Assembly: GCA_002403455.1 (NCBI GenBank)
Contig: DHHV01000026.1
Coordinates: forward strand, 1 to 32,410
Reading direction: 5' to 3'
From: Hyphomonadaceae bacterium UBA4763
Lineage (GTDB): Bacteria > Pseudomonadota > Alphaproteobacteria > Caulobacterales > Aquidulcibacteraceae
Length of the DNA: 32,410 bases
Position numbers and translations under genes: made by a program. Positions 24,617-32,410 of this stretch are shown piece after piece; within the stretch, counting starts at the first letter, position 1, and each line of letters opens with the position of its first letter. The notes beneath the pieces were generated by a model. That model ran no database searches, was not told the DNA's origin, and was given only the letters and a program-made list of their open reading frames with translations.

Positions 24617-25615
24617 ATGGCTGACCCGATAAGCAATATCGCGACGACGATCACCAACCCTGTCTTCATGGGCAGCGCTCTGGCGTTTGGCGCAGTGGCG
24701 GCGACCTTTATCACCTTGTTCTCGCCCGCATTTCAGGGTGGCCGCTTGGACAGCCGACTGAAATCCGTCGCCAAGCGCCGCGAAGAATTACGCCGGCAAA
24801 GCCGCGCCAATCTAGAGAAAACCGGCTTGCGGCAAGCGCAAGCGACCGGCATCACCAAGAAAATTGTCGATAAACTCAATCTGTCAAAGCTGTTAGAAGA
24901 CGCTTCGCTCAATGAAAAATTGATGCAAGCGGGCTTGCGCGGCGAGCGGCCGATCGCTTTCTTTTATTTTGCGCGTTTTGCTTTGCCGATCGCCTTTGCG
25001 TTATTTGGGGCGTTTTACGCGCTCGTGGTCAATCCAACGCTCGCCCCCAATATGAAGCTCGTCGTGGTTGTCGGCGCGCTCGCGGTGGGCTTTTATTTGC
25101 CGCGGATTTGGGTCGAAAATCTGGTGTCCAAGCGCCGACAAGCGGTGATGTCGGCCTTTCCCGACGCGCTTGATTTGCTGCTGATTTGCGTTGAGTCCGG
25201 CATGGCGGTCGAGCCGGCCTTCGCCAAAGTCGCCAAGGAAATCGGTCCGGCCTCGATTGAGTTGGCCGAGGAGCTGGCGCTGACCAATGCGGAATTGAAC
25301 TACCTGCCCGAACGCCGGCTGGCCTACATCAACCTCGCCAAACGCACCAACGCGCCTGGCGTTAAGGCAGTCGCGATGGCGCTCGTTCAATGCGAGAAAT
25401 ACGGGACGCCTGTCGGTTCGGCGTTGCGTACCCTGGCCAAGGAGACCCGCGATCTTCGGATGTCGGCTGCCGAGAAAAAGGCCGCTGCTTTGCCGGCCAA
25501 GCTGACCGTGCCGATGATCGTGTTCTTTGTGCCGGTGTTGATGCTGATCGTGTTGGGTCCGGCCTATATCAGCTTTACTCAATCCGGCGCGGCAACGGCT
25601 GGAACTGGCAATTAA
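24617..25615 (+). CDS. tadC: Tad pilus platform protein TadC (CpaH)
   Basis: A 332-residue second platform protein of the GspF/T2SSF type. A first helix (about 18-38) and a basic soluble region (KSVAKRREELRRQSRANLEK) precede two central helices (about 115-160). The GspF core has FPDALDLLLICVESGMAVEPAF and KYGTPVGSALRTLAKE, and a C-terminal helix ends VLMLIVLGPAYISF. It begins eight bases after tadB. It is the last gene of the operon seen here; no tadD follows, and the next gene, folD, is on the other strand 12 bases away. Confidence 0.95.
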   Translation: MADPISNIATTITNPVFMGSALAFGAVAATFITLFSPAFQGGRLDSRLKSVAKRREELRRQSRANLEKTGLRQAQATGITKKIVDKLNLSKLLEDASLNEKLMQAGLRGERPIAFFYFARFALPIAFALFGAFYALVVNPTLAPNMKLVVVVGALAVGFYLPRIWVENLVSKRRQAVMSAFPDALDLLLICVESGMAVEPAFAKVAKEIGPASIELAEELALTNAELNYLPERRLAYINLAKRTNAPGVKAVAMALVQCEKYGTPVGSALRTLAKETRDLRMSAAEKKAAALPAKLTVPMIVFFVPVLMLIVLGPAYISFTQSGAATAGTGN

Positions 25616-25628
25616 GCCTTCGGCGCTT
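25614..25628. terminator. Possible small bidirectional hairpin between tadC and folD
   Basis: AAGCC-TTCG-G followed, after one bulged C, by GCTT forms a short hairpin with a stable TTCG tetraloop exactly between the convergent stop codons. The stem is only four to five pairs and the T-tract is poor (TTTAGG). It is a weak candidate for an intrinsic terminator serving either direction. Confidence 0.3.
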
Positions 25629-26512
25629 TAGGTTTCAGCTGTCAAATCAGCTTGGTTTCGCGCCGCTTGGACAGCGTTCTGCATCAAACAGGCGATCGTC
25701 ATCGGCCCAACGCCGCCTGGAACCGGCGTGATCGCGCCAGCGATCTGCGCGGCTGCTGCAAAGTCGACATCCCCGACCAAGCGGGTGGCGCCGGTGGCAG
25801 GGTCTTCGATCCGATTGATGCCAACATCGATCACGCAAGCGCCGGGTTTGATCCAATCGGCCCGCACGAAATTTGGCTTGCCGATGGCGGGGACAAGGAT
25901 ATCGGCGCTGCGGCAGAGGTCTGGCAAGTTACGCGAGCGCGAATGCGCGATCGTCACGGTGCAGTGACGCTCCAAGAACAGCAAAGCGGCCGGCTTGCCG
26001 ACCAAAATCGAGCGGCCCAAAATCACGCAATGCGCGCCCGACAGGTCCCCCAAGGCCCGCTCCGCCAGCACAATGCATCCCGACGGCGTGCAGGGGCGCA
26101 GTCCCGGCTCGCCCAACGCCAGCCGCCCGGCATTGACGGCGGTCAGGCCGTCAACGTCCTTCTCCGGGGCGATGCAGGCGATGGCGCGCGCCTGGTCAAG
26201 GCCGGCCGGCAGCGGCAATTGCAACAAGATTGCATCGATGTCGGGATCGGCGCTTAGCGCCGTCAGCACCTGCTCGAGCATGGCTTGCGTGGTCGAGGCC
26301 GGCAGGCGCCGTTCAACCGAACCGATCGCGGCGGCGGCGCAAGCCTTAAGCTTGGCGCCGACATAGACGTGGCTGGCGGGATCGTCCCCAACCAGCACAA
26401 CGGCCAAGCTCGGCATCCGTCCTGTTCGCTCCGCGTAATCCAGCGCGCGCTGGCGGGTCGCCGCGCGCAAGTCCGAAGCGATGGCTTTGCCGTCAATCAG
26501 GCGAGCAGACAT
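25628..26512 (-). CDS. folD: Bifunctional methylenetetrahydrofolate dehydrogenase/cyclohydrolase
   Basis: A 294-residue FolD, which interconverts 5,10-methylene- and 10-formyl-tetrahydrofolate using NADP. Catalytic residues fall at the standard positions: Tyr50 and Lys54 in HVYVGAKLKAC, Gln98 in LLQLPLP and Asp121 in EKDVDGL. The cofactor-binding stretch VILGRSILVGKPAALLFL and the C-terminal PVPGGVGPMT block are present. It is the second gene of a minus-strand pair, seven bases after yggT. It is a cytoplasmic one-carbon enzyme and shows no defect. Confidence 0.97.
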   Translation of the reverse strand: MSARLIDGKAIASDLRAATRQRALDYAERTGRMPSLAVVLVGDDPASHVYVGAKLKACAAAAIGSVERRLPASTTQAMLEQVLTALSADPDIDAILLQLPLPAGLDQARAIACIAPEKDVDGLTAVNAGRLALGEPGLRPCTPSGCIVLAERALGDLSGAHCVILGRSILVGKPAALLFLERHCTVTIAHSRSRNLPDLCRSADILVPAIGKPNFVRADWIKPGACVIDVGINRIEDPATGATRLVGDVDFAAAAQIAGAITPVPGGVGPMTIACLMQNAVQAARNQADLTAET

Positions 26513-26519
26513 CTGGCGC

Positions 26520-26804
26520 TCATAAGAAAATCATCGGCAGCAAACCGTCGCGCAAAAACAACAAGATCAGGATCAACACGAGCGGGCTCAAATCAACGCT
26601 GCCGATCGGCGGGATGATGCGGCGCAAAGGCTCGATCAGAGGACGGGTCAAGGCGTCGATGAATTGGGTGATCTGCCAAACGATCCGATTGCTGCGGTCC
26701 AGCACGTCGAACACGATCAGCCAGGAAATGATAGCCGAGGCCACCATTGCATAGATCAGCAGCGTCAAAATGGGGTGCAGAAAGAACGTATACAGCAAAT
26801 GCAT
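26520..26804 (-). CDS. YggT-family membrane protein
   Basis: A 94-residue YggT-family inner-membrane protein. Two long hydrophobic segments (about residues 5-33 and 68-90) flank a soluble stretch containing the family block IDALTRPLIEPLRRIIPPIG, and SAIISWLIVFDV lies in the first segment. The family is widespread and linked to osmotic tolerance and cell-division-related roles, but its biochemical function is not settled. It probably heads a two-gene unit with folD, only seven bases apart. Its promoter should lie in the 377-base gap shared divergently with dnaB. Confidence 0.9.
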   Translation of the reverse strand: MHLLYTFFLHPILTLLIYAMVASAIISWLIVFDVLDRSNRIVWQITQFIDALTRPLIEPLRRIIPPIGSVDLSPLVLILILLFLRDGLLPMIFL

Positions 26805-27181
26805 CGCGCCGACCTTTATCGTTTATCGCTGAATCGTTTTAGCAGGACTCGGGGGGAGGAACAAGCGGGGATAATGTTGATGTTTCTCCATTGACAGCCG
26901 ACTTAGCTCTTCGGGAGTGTTTGACGCTGAGTCGAGTGCGGCCATAGAGGAAACGTCGAAAGGTTTGACCATGTCACACTACAATATTGTTTCCGCGTGG
27001 TTAGAGTGATTTCTGCATACACTGAGGGTGGTGGATTGAGGGTTGCTAAAGCTAAACGGAGGTTAGAAACCCGGCTTTTCCCGCTTTTTCCCCAGCCCCG
27101 CGAAGAGGTAGTTGCGCCTTTTCCGAATCTGGTCGCTATGGGCCGGTCGCGACTCAACGGCGAATGCGATAGATTGAGGCC
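26805..27181. other. Divergent intergenic region between yggT and dnaB
   Basis: No convincing gene is seen in these 377 bases. The DNA is richer in A/T than its flanks, and the open frames crossing it have no family resemblance. TTGAC-type hexamers occur at 26891, 26921 and 26965, but none has a good -10 at normal spacing. A perfect 10-base palindrome ACAATATTGT lies at 26981-26990. The region probably holds the promoters for yggT-folD and dnaB-radA. Confidence 0.5.
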
Positions 27182-28636
27182 ATGGATACGCTTGGTTCTG
27201 TCGCGCCTGCGCCGACGCAAATGCCGCATCATCTGGACGCTGAACGCCGGCTGCTGGGCGCGTTGTTGTTCGACAATGAAGCCTATCACCGGCTCGGTGA
27301 TTTTCTGTTGCCGGCGCATTTTTATGAACCGGTGCATGGGCGCATTTTCCGGGCGATCCAGGTCAAGATCGCCAATAATGAGCTCGCCGACGGCGTATCG
27401 CTGCGCGACCATTTCCAGCAAGACGGCGCCCTGAAAGAGATTGGCGGCGCGCAATATTTGTTCGAGCTGATCCGGGCGGCGCCCGATCCGGCTGTTGCCC
27501 CGGATTACGCCAAGATCATTTATGACCTCGCCTTGAAGCGCGATTTGATGCGGATCGGCGGGGAGATTGCGCTCGAAGCAAGTCTTGCCGCTGGCCCGGA
27601 AGCGCGCGCGCTGATCGAGCAGGCCGAAGAGCGTTTGTTCTCGCTGGCCGAACATGGCGTTCGCCAAAAGGGCTTCATCCCCTTCAAAAACGCGCTGCAA
27701 GCAACGCTCGAGAGCGCTCTGGCGGCAATGAAGAATGACGGGAAGATTTCGGGTGTGGCGAGCGGCCTTGTTGACCTCGATCAGAAATTGGGCGGCCTGC
27801 ACAAATCCGATTTGATTATTCTGGCCGGTCGCCCGTCGATGGGCAAAACCGCGCTGGCGACCAATATCGCGTTCAATGTCGCCAAGGCCTGCCGACGCGA
27901 GACCGACTCACTTGGCCGCCAAAAGACCGTCGAAGGCGGGGTTGTCGCGTTTTTCTCACTGGAAATGTCGGCCGAGCAATTATCAACGCGGCTGCTCGCC
28001 GATTATGCGAGCTTGTCGTCTGAAGCCATTCGGCGCGGCGATTTCAAAAATGCTGATTATGAACGCCTGATCGATGCGGTTGCCGAGATCGAAGCGATGC
28101 CGCTGCATATCGATGAGACTGGCGGGATCATGCTGTCGGCGCTGTCGACGCGGGCGCGGCGCCTGCATCGCCTCGTCCATGGCCTTGATTTGATCGTCAT
28201 CGACTATTTGCAATTGATCACGACGGGCGGAAAATATTCCGACAACCGCGTGCAGGAAGTCACAGAAATCACCAAAGGGCTGAAGGCGCTCGCCAAAGAG
28301 CTGAACGTTCCGATTTTGGCGTTGTCGCAATTATCGCGCCAGGTCGAAAACCGCGAAGACAAGCGCCCGCAATTGGCGGATTTGCGTGAATCGGGATCGA
28401 TCGAACAGGACGCCGACGTCGTGATGTTCGTCTATCGCGAGGCCTATTATCTGGAGCGCACGCAGCCACGGCTCGGCACGCCCGAGCATGACGCCTGGCA
28501 ACAGGATATGGATAGGCTCGAACGCCGCGCCGAAGTGATCATCGGCAAACAACGTCACGGGCCGATTGGCACGGTAGAATTACAATTCGATGCGAAATAT
28601 ACGCGCTTTTCCAATCTCGAGCGGCGCAGCTTCTGA
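27182..28636 (+). CDS. dnaB: Replicative DNA helicase DnaB
   Basis: A 484-residue DnaB, the hexameric 5'-3' helicase at the replication fork. The N-terminal helical domain begins with PHHLDAERRLLGALLFD. The RecA-like domain has Walker A GRPSMGKTAL (216-225), FFSLEMSAEQLSTRLL, and Walker B LIVIDYLQLI. The C-terminal block has LRESGSIEQDADVVMF and KQRHGPIGTVELQFD. A short insertion between Walker A and FSLEMS (about 236-254) is common in alphaproteobacterial DnaB. The ribosome-binding site is poor (GAGG only two bases before ATG). No rplI lies directly upstream, unlike in many relatives. No intein is present. Confidence 0.97.
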   Translation: MDTLGSVAPAPTQMPHHLDAERRLLGALLFDNEAYHRLGDFLLPAHFYEPVHGRIFRAIQVKIANNELADGVSLRDHFQQDGALKEIGGAQYLFELIRAAPDPAVAPDYAKIIYDLALKRDLMRIGGEIALEASLAAGPEARALIEQAEERLFSLAEHGVRQKGFIPFKNALQATLESALAAMKNDGKISGVASGLVDLDQKLGGLHKSDLIILAGRPSMGKTALATNIAFNVAKACRRETDSLGRQKTVEGGVVAFFSLEMSAEQLSTRLLADYASLSSEAIRRGDFKNADYERLIDAVAEIEAMPLHIDETGGIMLSALSTRARRLHRLVHGLDLIVIDYLQLITTGGKYSDNRVQEVTEITKGLKALAKELNVPILALSQLSRQVENREDKRPQLADLRESGSIEQDADVVMFVYREAYYLERTQPRLGTPEHDAWQQDMDRLERRAEVIIGKQRHGPIGTVELQFDAKYTRFSNLERRSF

Positions 28637-28677
28637 GAAGTCGCGATCCGCCATCGCTGGGAAGCCGCATCGCGCGC

Positions 28678-29814
28678 ATGGCCGATTTCTCTCCTGTTAA
28701 TGATGCAGATTTGGCCGGCGCTGCGGTTTTAAGCGTCGATCTCGCCGCGATCGCCGCCAATGCGCGCGCCTTAAAGGCCCGCGCGCCGCATAGCCGCCTT
28801 GCCGCCGTCGTCAAAGCCGACGCCTATGGCCTGGGCGCGGCGCGCATTGCGCCCGTTCTCTCCTCGACGGGCATAGGCCGATTTTACGTCGCGCAGGCGC
28901 AAGAAGCGCTGGCGCTACGCGCGATCCTTGGCGCAGGGCCGGAGATTGCCGTCCTGCATGGGGCGACGCTGGGCGAAGAAGACCTGCTATTGCGGGCGGC
29001 GGCGGCGCCGGTGCTTGGCACATTTGCGCAAGTTGAGGCCTGGATCGCGGTCGCGCAAACGCGCAACTCAAAGCCGGCCTTTGACGTCCAGATCGATGTC
29101 GGCATGCGCCGGCTGGGGCTTGATGTGGCAAGCGGCGAAGCAGCCGCCGCCGCCGGCGCTTTGGAGGCGGCAAAGCTGCGCCCCGGTACCGTGCTTGGGC
29201 ATTTGTCCTGCTCGGAGGATGCGGGGCACGCCTCGAATGCGCGCGCGCTGGCGGCGTTTCAATCCGCCGCGTCCTTATTCAGCGAAGCGCGCCGCAGCCT
29301 CGCCAATACGGGCGCGGTGTTTTTGGGCGCGGATTATCATTTAGATGAGATCCGCCCCGGCATCGGGCTTTATGGGCTTGATCCGCGCCCGGGTCATGAC
29401 GGCGCGTTGAGCACGCTTGTTCCGGCGACGGCGTTGACCGCGCCGATCCTGCAAATTCGGCGGCTGCCGCGCGGGCAGTCTTACGGCTATGGCGAGGCCT
29501 TTGTCGCGCCGCAGGACATGACGATCGCGATATTGGCGCATGGTTACGCCGATGGCGTCTTGCGGGCCAAGATCGGCGCGGTCTATGGCCATTGCGCCGG
29601 GGCGCGAACCCCCGTGCTCGGGCGCGTGTCGATGGATTTAACGGCGGTGGATATCAGCGACGCGCCACAAGCGCGCGAAGGCGACCGGATTGAATTTTTC
29701 GGGAAGGCGCAAAGCCTTGGCGCTTTTGCGCGGCAATGCGACTTGATCCCGTATGAAGCGCTGACCGGATTATCGCCGCGCGTGCGCCGCCTCTATCGCG
29801 AGGGAGCCGCGTGA
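28678..29814 (+). CDS. alr: Alanine racemase
   Basis: A 378-residue PLP-dependent alanine racemase supplying D-alanine for peptidoglycan. Lys46 in AAVVKADAYGLGA is the PLP lysine. The region of the second catalytic base is seen as QSYGYGEAF, and LGRVSMDLTAVD and RPGIGLYGLDP are further family blocks. It follows dnaB after 41 bases and its stop overlaps the mlaE GTG start. The dnaB-alr-radA order is common in alphaproteobacteria. Length and motifs are normal. Confidence 0.96.
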   Translation: MADFSPVNDADLAGAAVLSVDLAAIAANARALKARAPHSRLAAVVKADAYGLGAARIAPVLSSTGIGRFYVAQAQEALALRAILGAGPEIAVLHGATLGEEDLLLRAAAAPVLGTFAQVEAWIAVAQTRNSKPAFDVQIDVGMRRLGLDVASGEAAAAAGALEAAKLRPGTVLGHLSCSEDAGHASNARALAAFQSAASLFSEARRSLANTGAVFLGADYHLDEIRPGIGLYGLDPRPGHDGALSTLVPATALTAPILQIRRLPRGQSYGYGEAFVAPQDMTIAILAHGYADGVLRAKIGAVYGHCAGARTPVLGRVSMDLTAVDISDAPQAREGDRIEFFGKAQSLGAFARQCDLIPYEALTGLSPRVRRLYREGAA

Positions 29815-30584
29815 ACCCGCTGGCGGCGATCGGCGCCTCGACCTTGAGCATTTTTCGCCTGATCGGCGCGGCGGCGATCTTTGCGACGCGGGCGCTTGCG
29901 GCGGCCGGCTCGCCGCCCTTTTATATCGATCAGATCGGGCGCCAGATGCTGCGGATCGGGTTTTTCTCGCTGCCCGTTGTCGGACTGACGGCTGTGTTCA
30001 TCGGCGCGGCGCTTGCGCTGAACATTTACACGGGCGGGGCGCGCTTCAACGCCGAGCAATTTGTGCCCAATATCGTCGTTTTGGGCATCACCCGGGAATT
30101 GGGGCCGGTGCTGGCCGCTTTGATGCTGGCAGGGAGGGTCAGCGCGGCGATCGCCGCCGAGATCGGCACGATGCGGGTCACCGAGCAGATCGACGCGCTG
30201 AAGACCTTGTCGACCGATCCGATGCGGTTTTTGGTCGCGCCGCGCGTGCTCGCGGCGGTGGTGACGCTGCCGCTTTTGGTCATCGTCGCCGATATATTGG
30301 GCGTCATGGGCGGGTTTTTGGTGTCAGTCTGGTCGCTGGACTTCAATCCGTCAGTCTATTTGCGCAACACGATTGAGTTTCTCGAAGCCGCCGATGTCGG
30401 CACGGGGCTCATCAAAGCGGCGGTGTTCGGGTTCTTGCTGGCGGTGATGGGCTGTTTTCACGGTGATCGCAGCGCCGGCGGCGCGCGCGGCGTCGGGATC
30501 GCCGCGACGCACGCCGTGGTGTCGGCAGCGGTGCTGATCTTTGCGGCCAATTACGTGATGACCGCTTTGTTCGTGGAGCGTTGA
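29811..30584 (+). CDS. mlaE: MlaE-type ABC transporter permease
   Basis: A 257-residue MlaE/YrbE-family permease. In the Mla system it moves phospholipids between the inner membrane and periplasmic MCE proteins to keep the outer membrane asymmetric. It begins with GTG overlapping the alr stop. Hydrophobic segments lie at about 45-70, 90-112, 145-175 and 195-215, with a last helix near the C-terminus. The family core LGITRELGPVLAALMLAGR and ALKTLSTDPMRFLVAPR are present. The ATPase gene mlaF follows after three bases. No MCE-domain gene (mlaD) is next to the pair here. Confidence 0.94.
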   Translation: MNPLAAIGASTLSIFRLIGAAAIFATRALAAAGSPPFYIDQIGRQMLRIGFFSLPVVGLTAVFIGAALALNIYTGGARFNAEQFVPNIVVLGITRELGPVLAALMLAGRVSAAIAAEIGTMRVTEQIDALKTLSTDPMRFLVAPRVLAAVVTLPLLVIVADILGVMGGFLVSVWSLDFNPSVYLRNTIEFLEAADVGTGLIKAAVFGFLLAVMGCFHGDRSAGGARGVGIAATHAVVSAAVLIFAANYVMTALFVER

Positions 30585-30587
30585 GCC

Positions 30588-31358
30588 ATGCCAGAGATGC
30601 CGCCGCTCTTGGCTTTGCGTAGGCTGCACAAGGCCTTTGGCGACAAACAGGTTTTGCGCGGCCTGTCGCTGGAGGTCGGCAGGGGTGAGTCGGTCGTGCT
30701 GATCGGCGGCTCCGGCGTTGGCAAATCGGTCACGATCAAGATTGCCTTGGGCCTGATGCGCGCCGATGCGGGCGAGATCGTCATCGATGGCGCATCGCTT
30801 GCGGCGATGAGTGGGGCCGAGCGGGCCACGGCGCTCGCCCGCTTTGGCATGTTGTTCCAAGGCGGCGCCTTGTTCGACAGCCTGCGCGTCTGGGAAAATG
30901 TCGCGTTCCGCTTGATCTATCGCGAACATGTTAACCGCCGCGCCGCCAAAGCCCAGGCGATCGAGGCGCTCGCCAAAGTGCGCCTAGGGCCCGACGTCGC
31001 CGAGCTTTATCCAGCCAATTTGTCGGGCGGCATGCAAAAGCGCACGGCGCTGGCGCGCGCGATCTTGGGGCGGCCGGATTTGATTTTCTTTGACGAGCCG
31101 ACGACCGGTCTTGATCCAATCACTGCCGATGCGATCAATGCGTTGATCTCCTCGCTGGTGCGCGATTTGGGCTGCGCTGCGCTGACCATCACCCATGATC
31201 TGGCGAGCGCCCGCAAGATCGCCGATCGCGTTGCGATGATTCATGACGGGCGTATTCTCTGGGAGGGCCGGCCGGCTCTGCTCAACGCCAGCGGCGACCC
31301 CTTTGTCGATCAATTCGTCCACGGTCGGGCCGACGGTCCGATCCAACCGAATTTGTAA
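30588..31358 (+). CDS. mlaF: MlaF-type ABC transporter ATPase
   Basis: A 256-residue ABC ATPase partner of the MlaE permease. Walker A is GGSGVGKS (about 42-49), the Q-loop is GMLFQGGALFDS, the signature is LSGGMQKR, Walker B is LIFFDEPTTGLDP, and the switch His is in LTITHDL. FQGGALFDSL is characteristic of the MlaF group rather than other importers. All catalytic motifs are intact. It lies between mlaE and radA, with only four bases to radA, so the radA gene is probably read from the same transcript. Confidence 0.95.
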   Translation: MPEMPPLLALRRLHKAFGDKQVLRGLSLEVGRGESVVLIGGSGVGKSVTIKIALGLMRADAGEIVIDGASLAAMSGAERATALARFGMLFQGGALFDSLRVWENVAFRLIYREHVNRRAAKAQAIEALAKVRLGPDVAELYPANLSGGMQKRTALARAILGRPDLIFFDEPTTGLDPITADAINALISSLVRDLGCAALTITHDLASARKIADRVAMIHDGRILWEGRPALLNASGDPFVDQFVHGRADGPIQPNL

Positions 31359-31362
31359 GCCG

Positions 31363-32410
31363 ATGGCGCGCGGCGACAGCGTCTTCGTCTGCAAAGCCTG
31401 CGGCGCCATTCAGGCGAAATGGGCGGGGCAATGCCCGGCCTGCCAGGAATGGAACACGCTGGCCGAAGAGGCGCCTGCCGCCCCGGTGGCGCGCGGCGCG
31501 CCGAGCGCAGCAGCTTCAGGCCGCAAGGCGGGCAAACTTGAATTTGTCCCGCTCGATGGCGTCGAGCCCGCCCCGCCGCGTCGGCGCACCGGCATTGGCG
31601 AGTTTGACCGGGTGTTGGGCGGCGGCGTCGTTCCCGCCAGCGCGGTGCTGATCGGCGGCGATCCGGGGATCGGCAAATCGACCTTGTTGCTGCAGGCCGC
31701 CGCCTCGCTCGCCCGCGCCGGGGCCGAGGTCGCCTATATCTCGGGCGAAGAATCGGCCGGTCAAATCCAGGACCGCGCTCGCCGGCTCGGCGCGATTTCG
31801 GCGCCGGTCAAATTGGCGGCCGAGACGCATGTGCGCGACATCATCGCCGGCCTGAAGATCGCCGCGCCGGATGTAGCAATTATCGACTCGGTGCAAACCT
31901 TGTGGAGCGATGCGGTCGACAGCCCGCCCGGCTCGCTGATGCAGGTGCGCGCAGCGGCGCAAGACCTCGTGCGCTTTGCCAAGAAATCCGGCACGGCCAT
32001 CATGCTGGTCGGCCATGTCACCAAAGACGGGCAGATCGCCGGCCCCAAAGTGATCGAGCATATGGTCGATAGCGTGCTCTATTTTGAGGGCGAACGCGGC
32101 CACCAATTTCGCATTTTGCGAGCGGTCAAGAACCGCTTTGGCGCCGCCGATGAGATCGGCGTCTTCGACATGGGCGAAAGCGGCTTGCGCGAGGTCACCA
32201 ATCCCAGCGCGCTGTTCTTGGGCCCGCAAGGCGCGCGCGCCAGCGGCGCCGCCGTGTTTGCCGGCATCGAAGGATCGCGCCCCGTTCAGGTCGAGGTGCA
32301 GGCGCTGGCCGGCGATTCCACCGACAACGTGCCCGGCGTGCCCGGCATCGGCGTCAAGACCGCGGCACAGCTGATCATCGAATATGGCGACCTCGATCAA
32401 CTGCTGTTCC
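31363..32410 (+). CDS. radA: DNA repair protein RadA, N-terminal two thirds, continuing in frame into PolA-like sequence at the window edge
   Basis: The frame starts with ATG at 31363, four bases after mlaF, and runs off the window without a stop. The RadA part is typical: a four-Cys zinc finger (Cys10, 13, 24, 27), Walker A GGDPGIGKST (98-107), YISGEES (125-131), Walker B VAIIDSVQT and the RadA motif KNRFG (256-260). RadA promotes branch migration in recombination. At about residue 315 the expected Lon-like domain stops after its first strands (GIEGSRPVQVEVQAL), and the rest matches DNA polymerase I instead. The complete RadA family has about 450 residues, so this copy, if genuine, lacks nearly all of the Lon-like domain. 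Confidence 0.9.
   Translation, partial: MARGDSVFVCKACGAIQAKWAGQCPACQEWNTLAEEAPAAPVARGAPSAAASGRKAGKLEFVPLDGVEPAPPRRRTGIGEFDRVLGGGVVPASAVLIGGDPGIGKSTLLLQAAASLARAGAEVAYISGEESAGQIQDRARRLGAISAPVKLAAETHVRDIIAGLKIAAPDVAIIDSVQTLWSDAVDSPPGSLMQVRAAAQDLVRFAKKSGTAIMLVGHVTKDGQIAGPKVIEHMVDSVLYFEGERGHQFRILRAVKNRFGAADEIGVFDMGESGLREVTNPSALFLGPQGARASGAAVFAGIEGSRPVQVEVQALAGDSTDNVPGVPGIGVKTAAQLIIEYGDLDQLLF
32308..32410 (+). other. DNA polymerase I 5'-nuclease fragment fused to radA (probable chimera)
   Basis: Residues 316-349 of the radA frame read AGDSTDNVPGVPGIG, then VKTAAQLIIEYGDLDQLL. This is the helix-3-turn-helix segment of the PolA 5'-3' exonuclease (E. coli GDSSDNIPGVPGVGEKT), not RadA. PolA proteins often have VQAL just before this motif, the same residues RadA has at the join, so a short shared sequence (about 32290-32313) is the likely crossover point. 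Only about 34 codons are visible before the edge. Confidence 0.85.

Noticed and set aside
26997..27434. Open frame entering dnaB from the intergenic gap
   Set aside because: It overlaps the dnaB N-terminal domain in another frame, is very Arg-rich and lacks a start signal.
31516..32400. 294-codon antisense frame across radA
   Set aside because: RadA motifs are clear on the plus strand; the antisense frame shows none.
1..32410. CRISPR arrays, tRNA or rRNA genes, insertion sequences
   Set aside because: I saw no regularly spaced repeats, no tRNA-like or rRNA stretches and no transposase frames on reading both strands.

Overview
The window looks like a piece of an alphaproteobacterial chromosome. 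It is GC-rich with dense, often overlapping genes. It carries a Caulobacter-type Tad pilus operon (cpaBCDEF-tadBC), ExoD, a TIGR02301-type protein and a dnaB-alr-mlaEF-radA cluster. I cannot place it below class level; Caulobacterales or Rhizobiales relatives fit best.

Layout. 1-1018: the 3' end of a C5-cytosine DNA methyltransferase overlapping a complete vsr mismatch endonuclease gene. 1049-3790: a 913-residue, largely disordered acidic Ala/Pro/Glu protein with five Pro-Trp-Trp boxes, which I do not recognise. 3763-6293 (minus): ExoD, a TIGR02301-type secreted protein, a small unknown protein and a DUF2235 alpha/beta hydrolase, in transcription order. 6457-8299 (plus): yaaA overlapping a patatin/DUF3734 lipase gene. 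8315-11054 (minus): AIM24-family protein, dapE and a SAM methyltransferase. 11257-16198 (plus): a tightly overlapping cassette of TonB-dependent receptor, YfiR/DUF4154 periplasmic protein and CHASE8-like hybrid histidine kinase. 16403-17650: a receiver protein fused to a histidine-kinase-like module whose ATPase motifs are eroded. 17747-25615: the Tad assembly operon, preceded by a CtrA-like site. 25628-26804 (minus): folD and yggT. 27182-32410 (plus): dnaB, alr, mlaE, mlaF and radA.

How the genes work together. The receptor-YfiR-kinase cassette reads as an outer-membrane-to-cytoplasm signalling line. The receiver/pseudokinase lies between it and the pilus operon, so these may form a surface-sensing and attachment module; this is inference from order and domains. 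The Tad operon supplies secretin, pilotin-type lipoprotein, localisation ATPase, motor ATPase and two platform proteins, but no pilin, prepilin peptidase or TadD/E/F/G gene is in the window.

The most striking point is at the right edge. The radA frame runs normally to the start of its Lon-like domain and then, without a frameshift, becomes the helix-hairpin-helix part of the DNA polymerase I 5' nuclease. The switch falls at a short stretch (Val-x-Val-Gln-Ala-Leu) that both proteins share. This is most likely an assembly chimera, but it needs a direct check.
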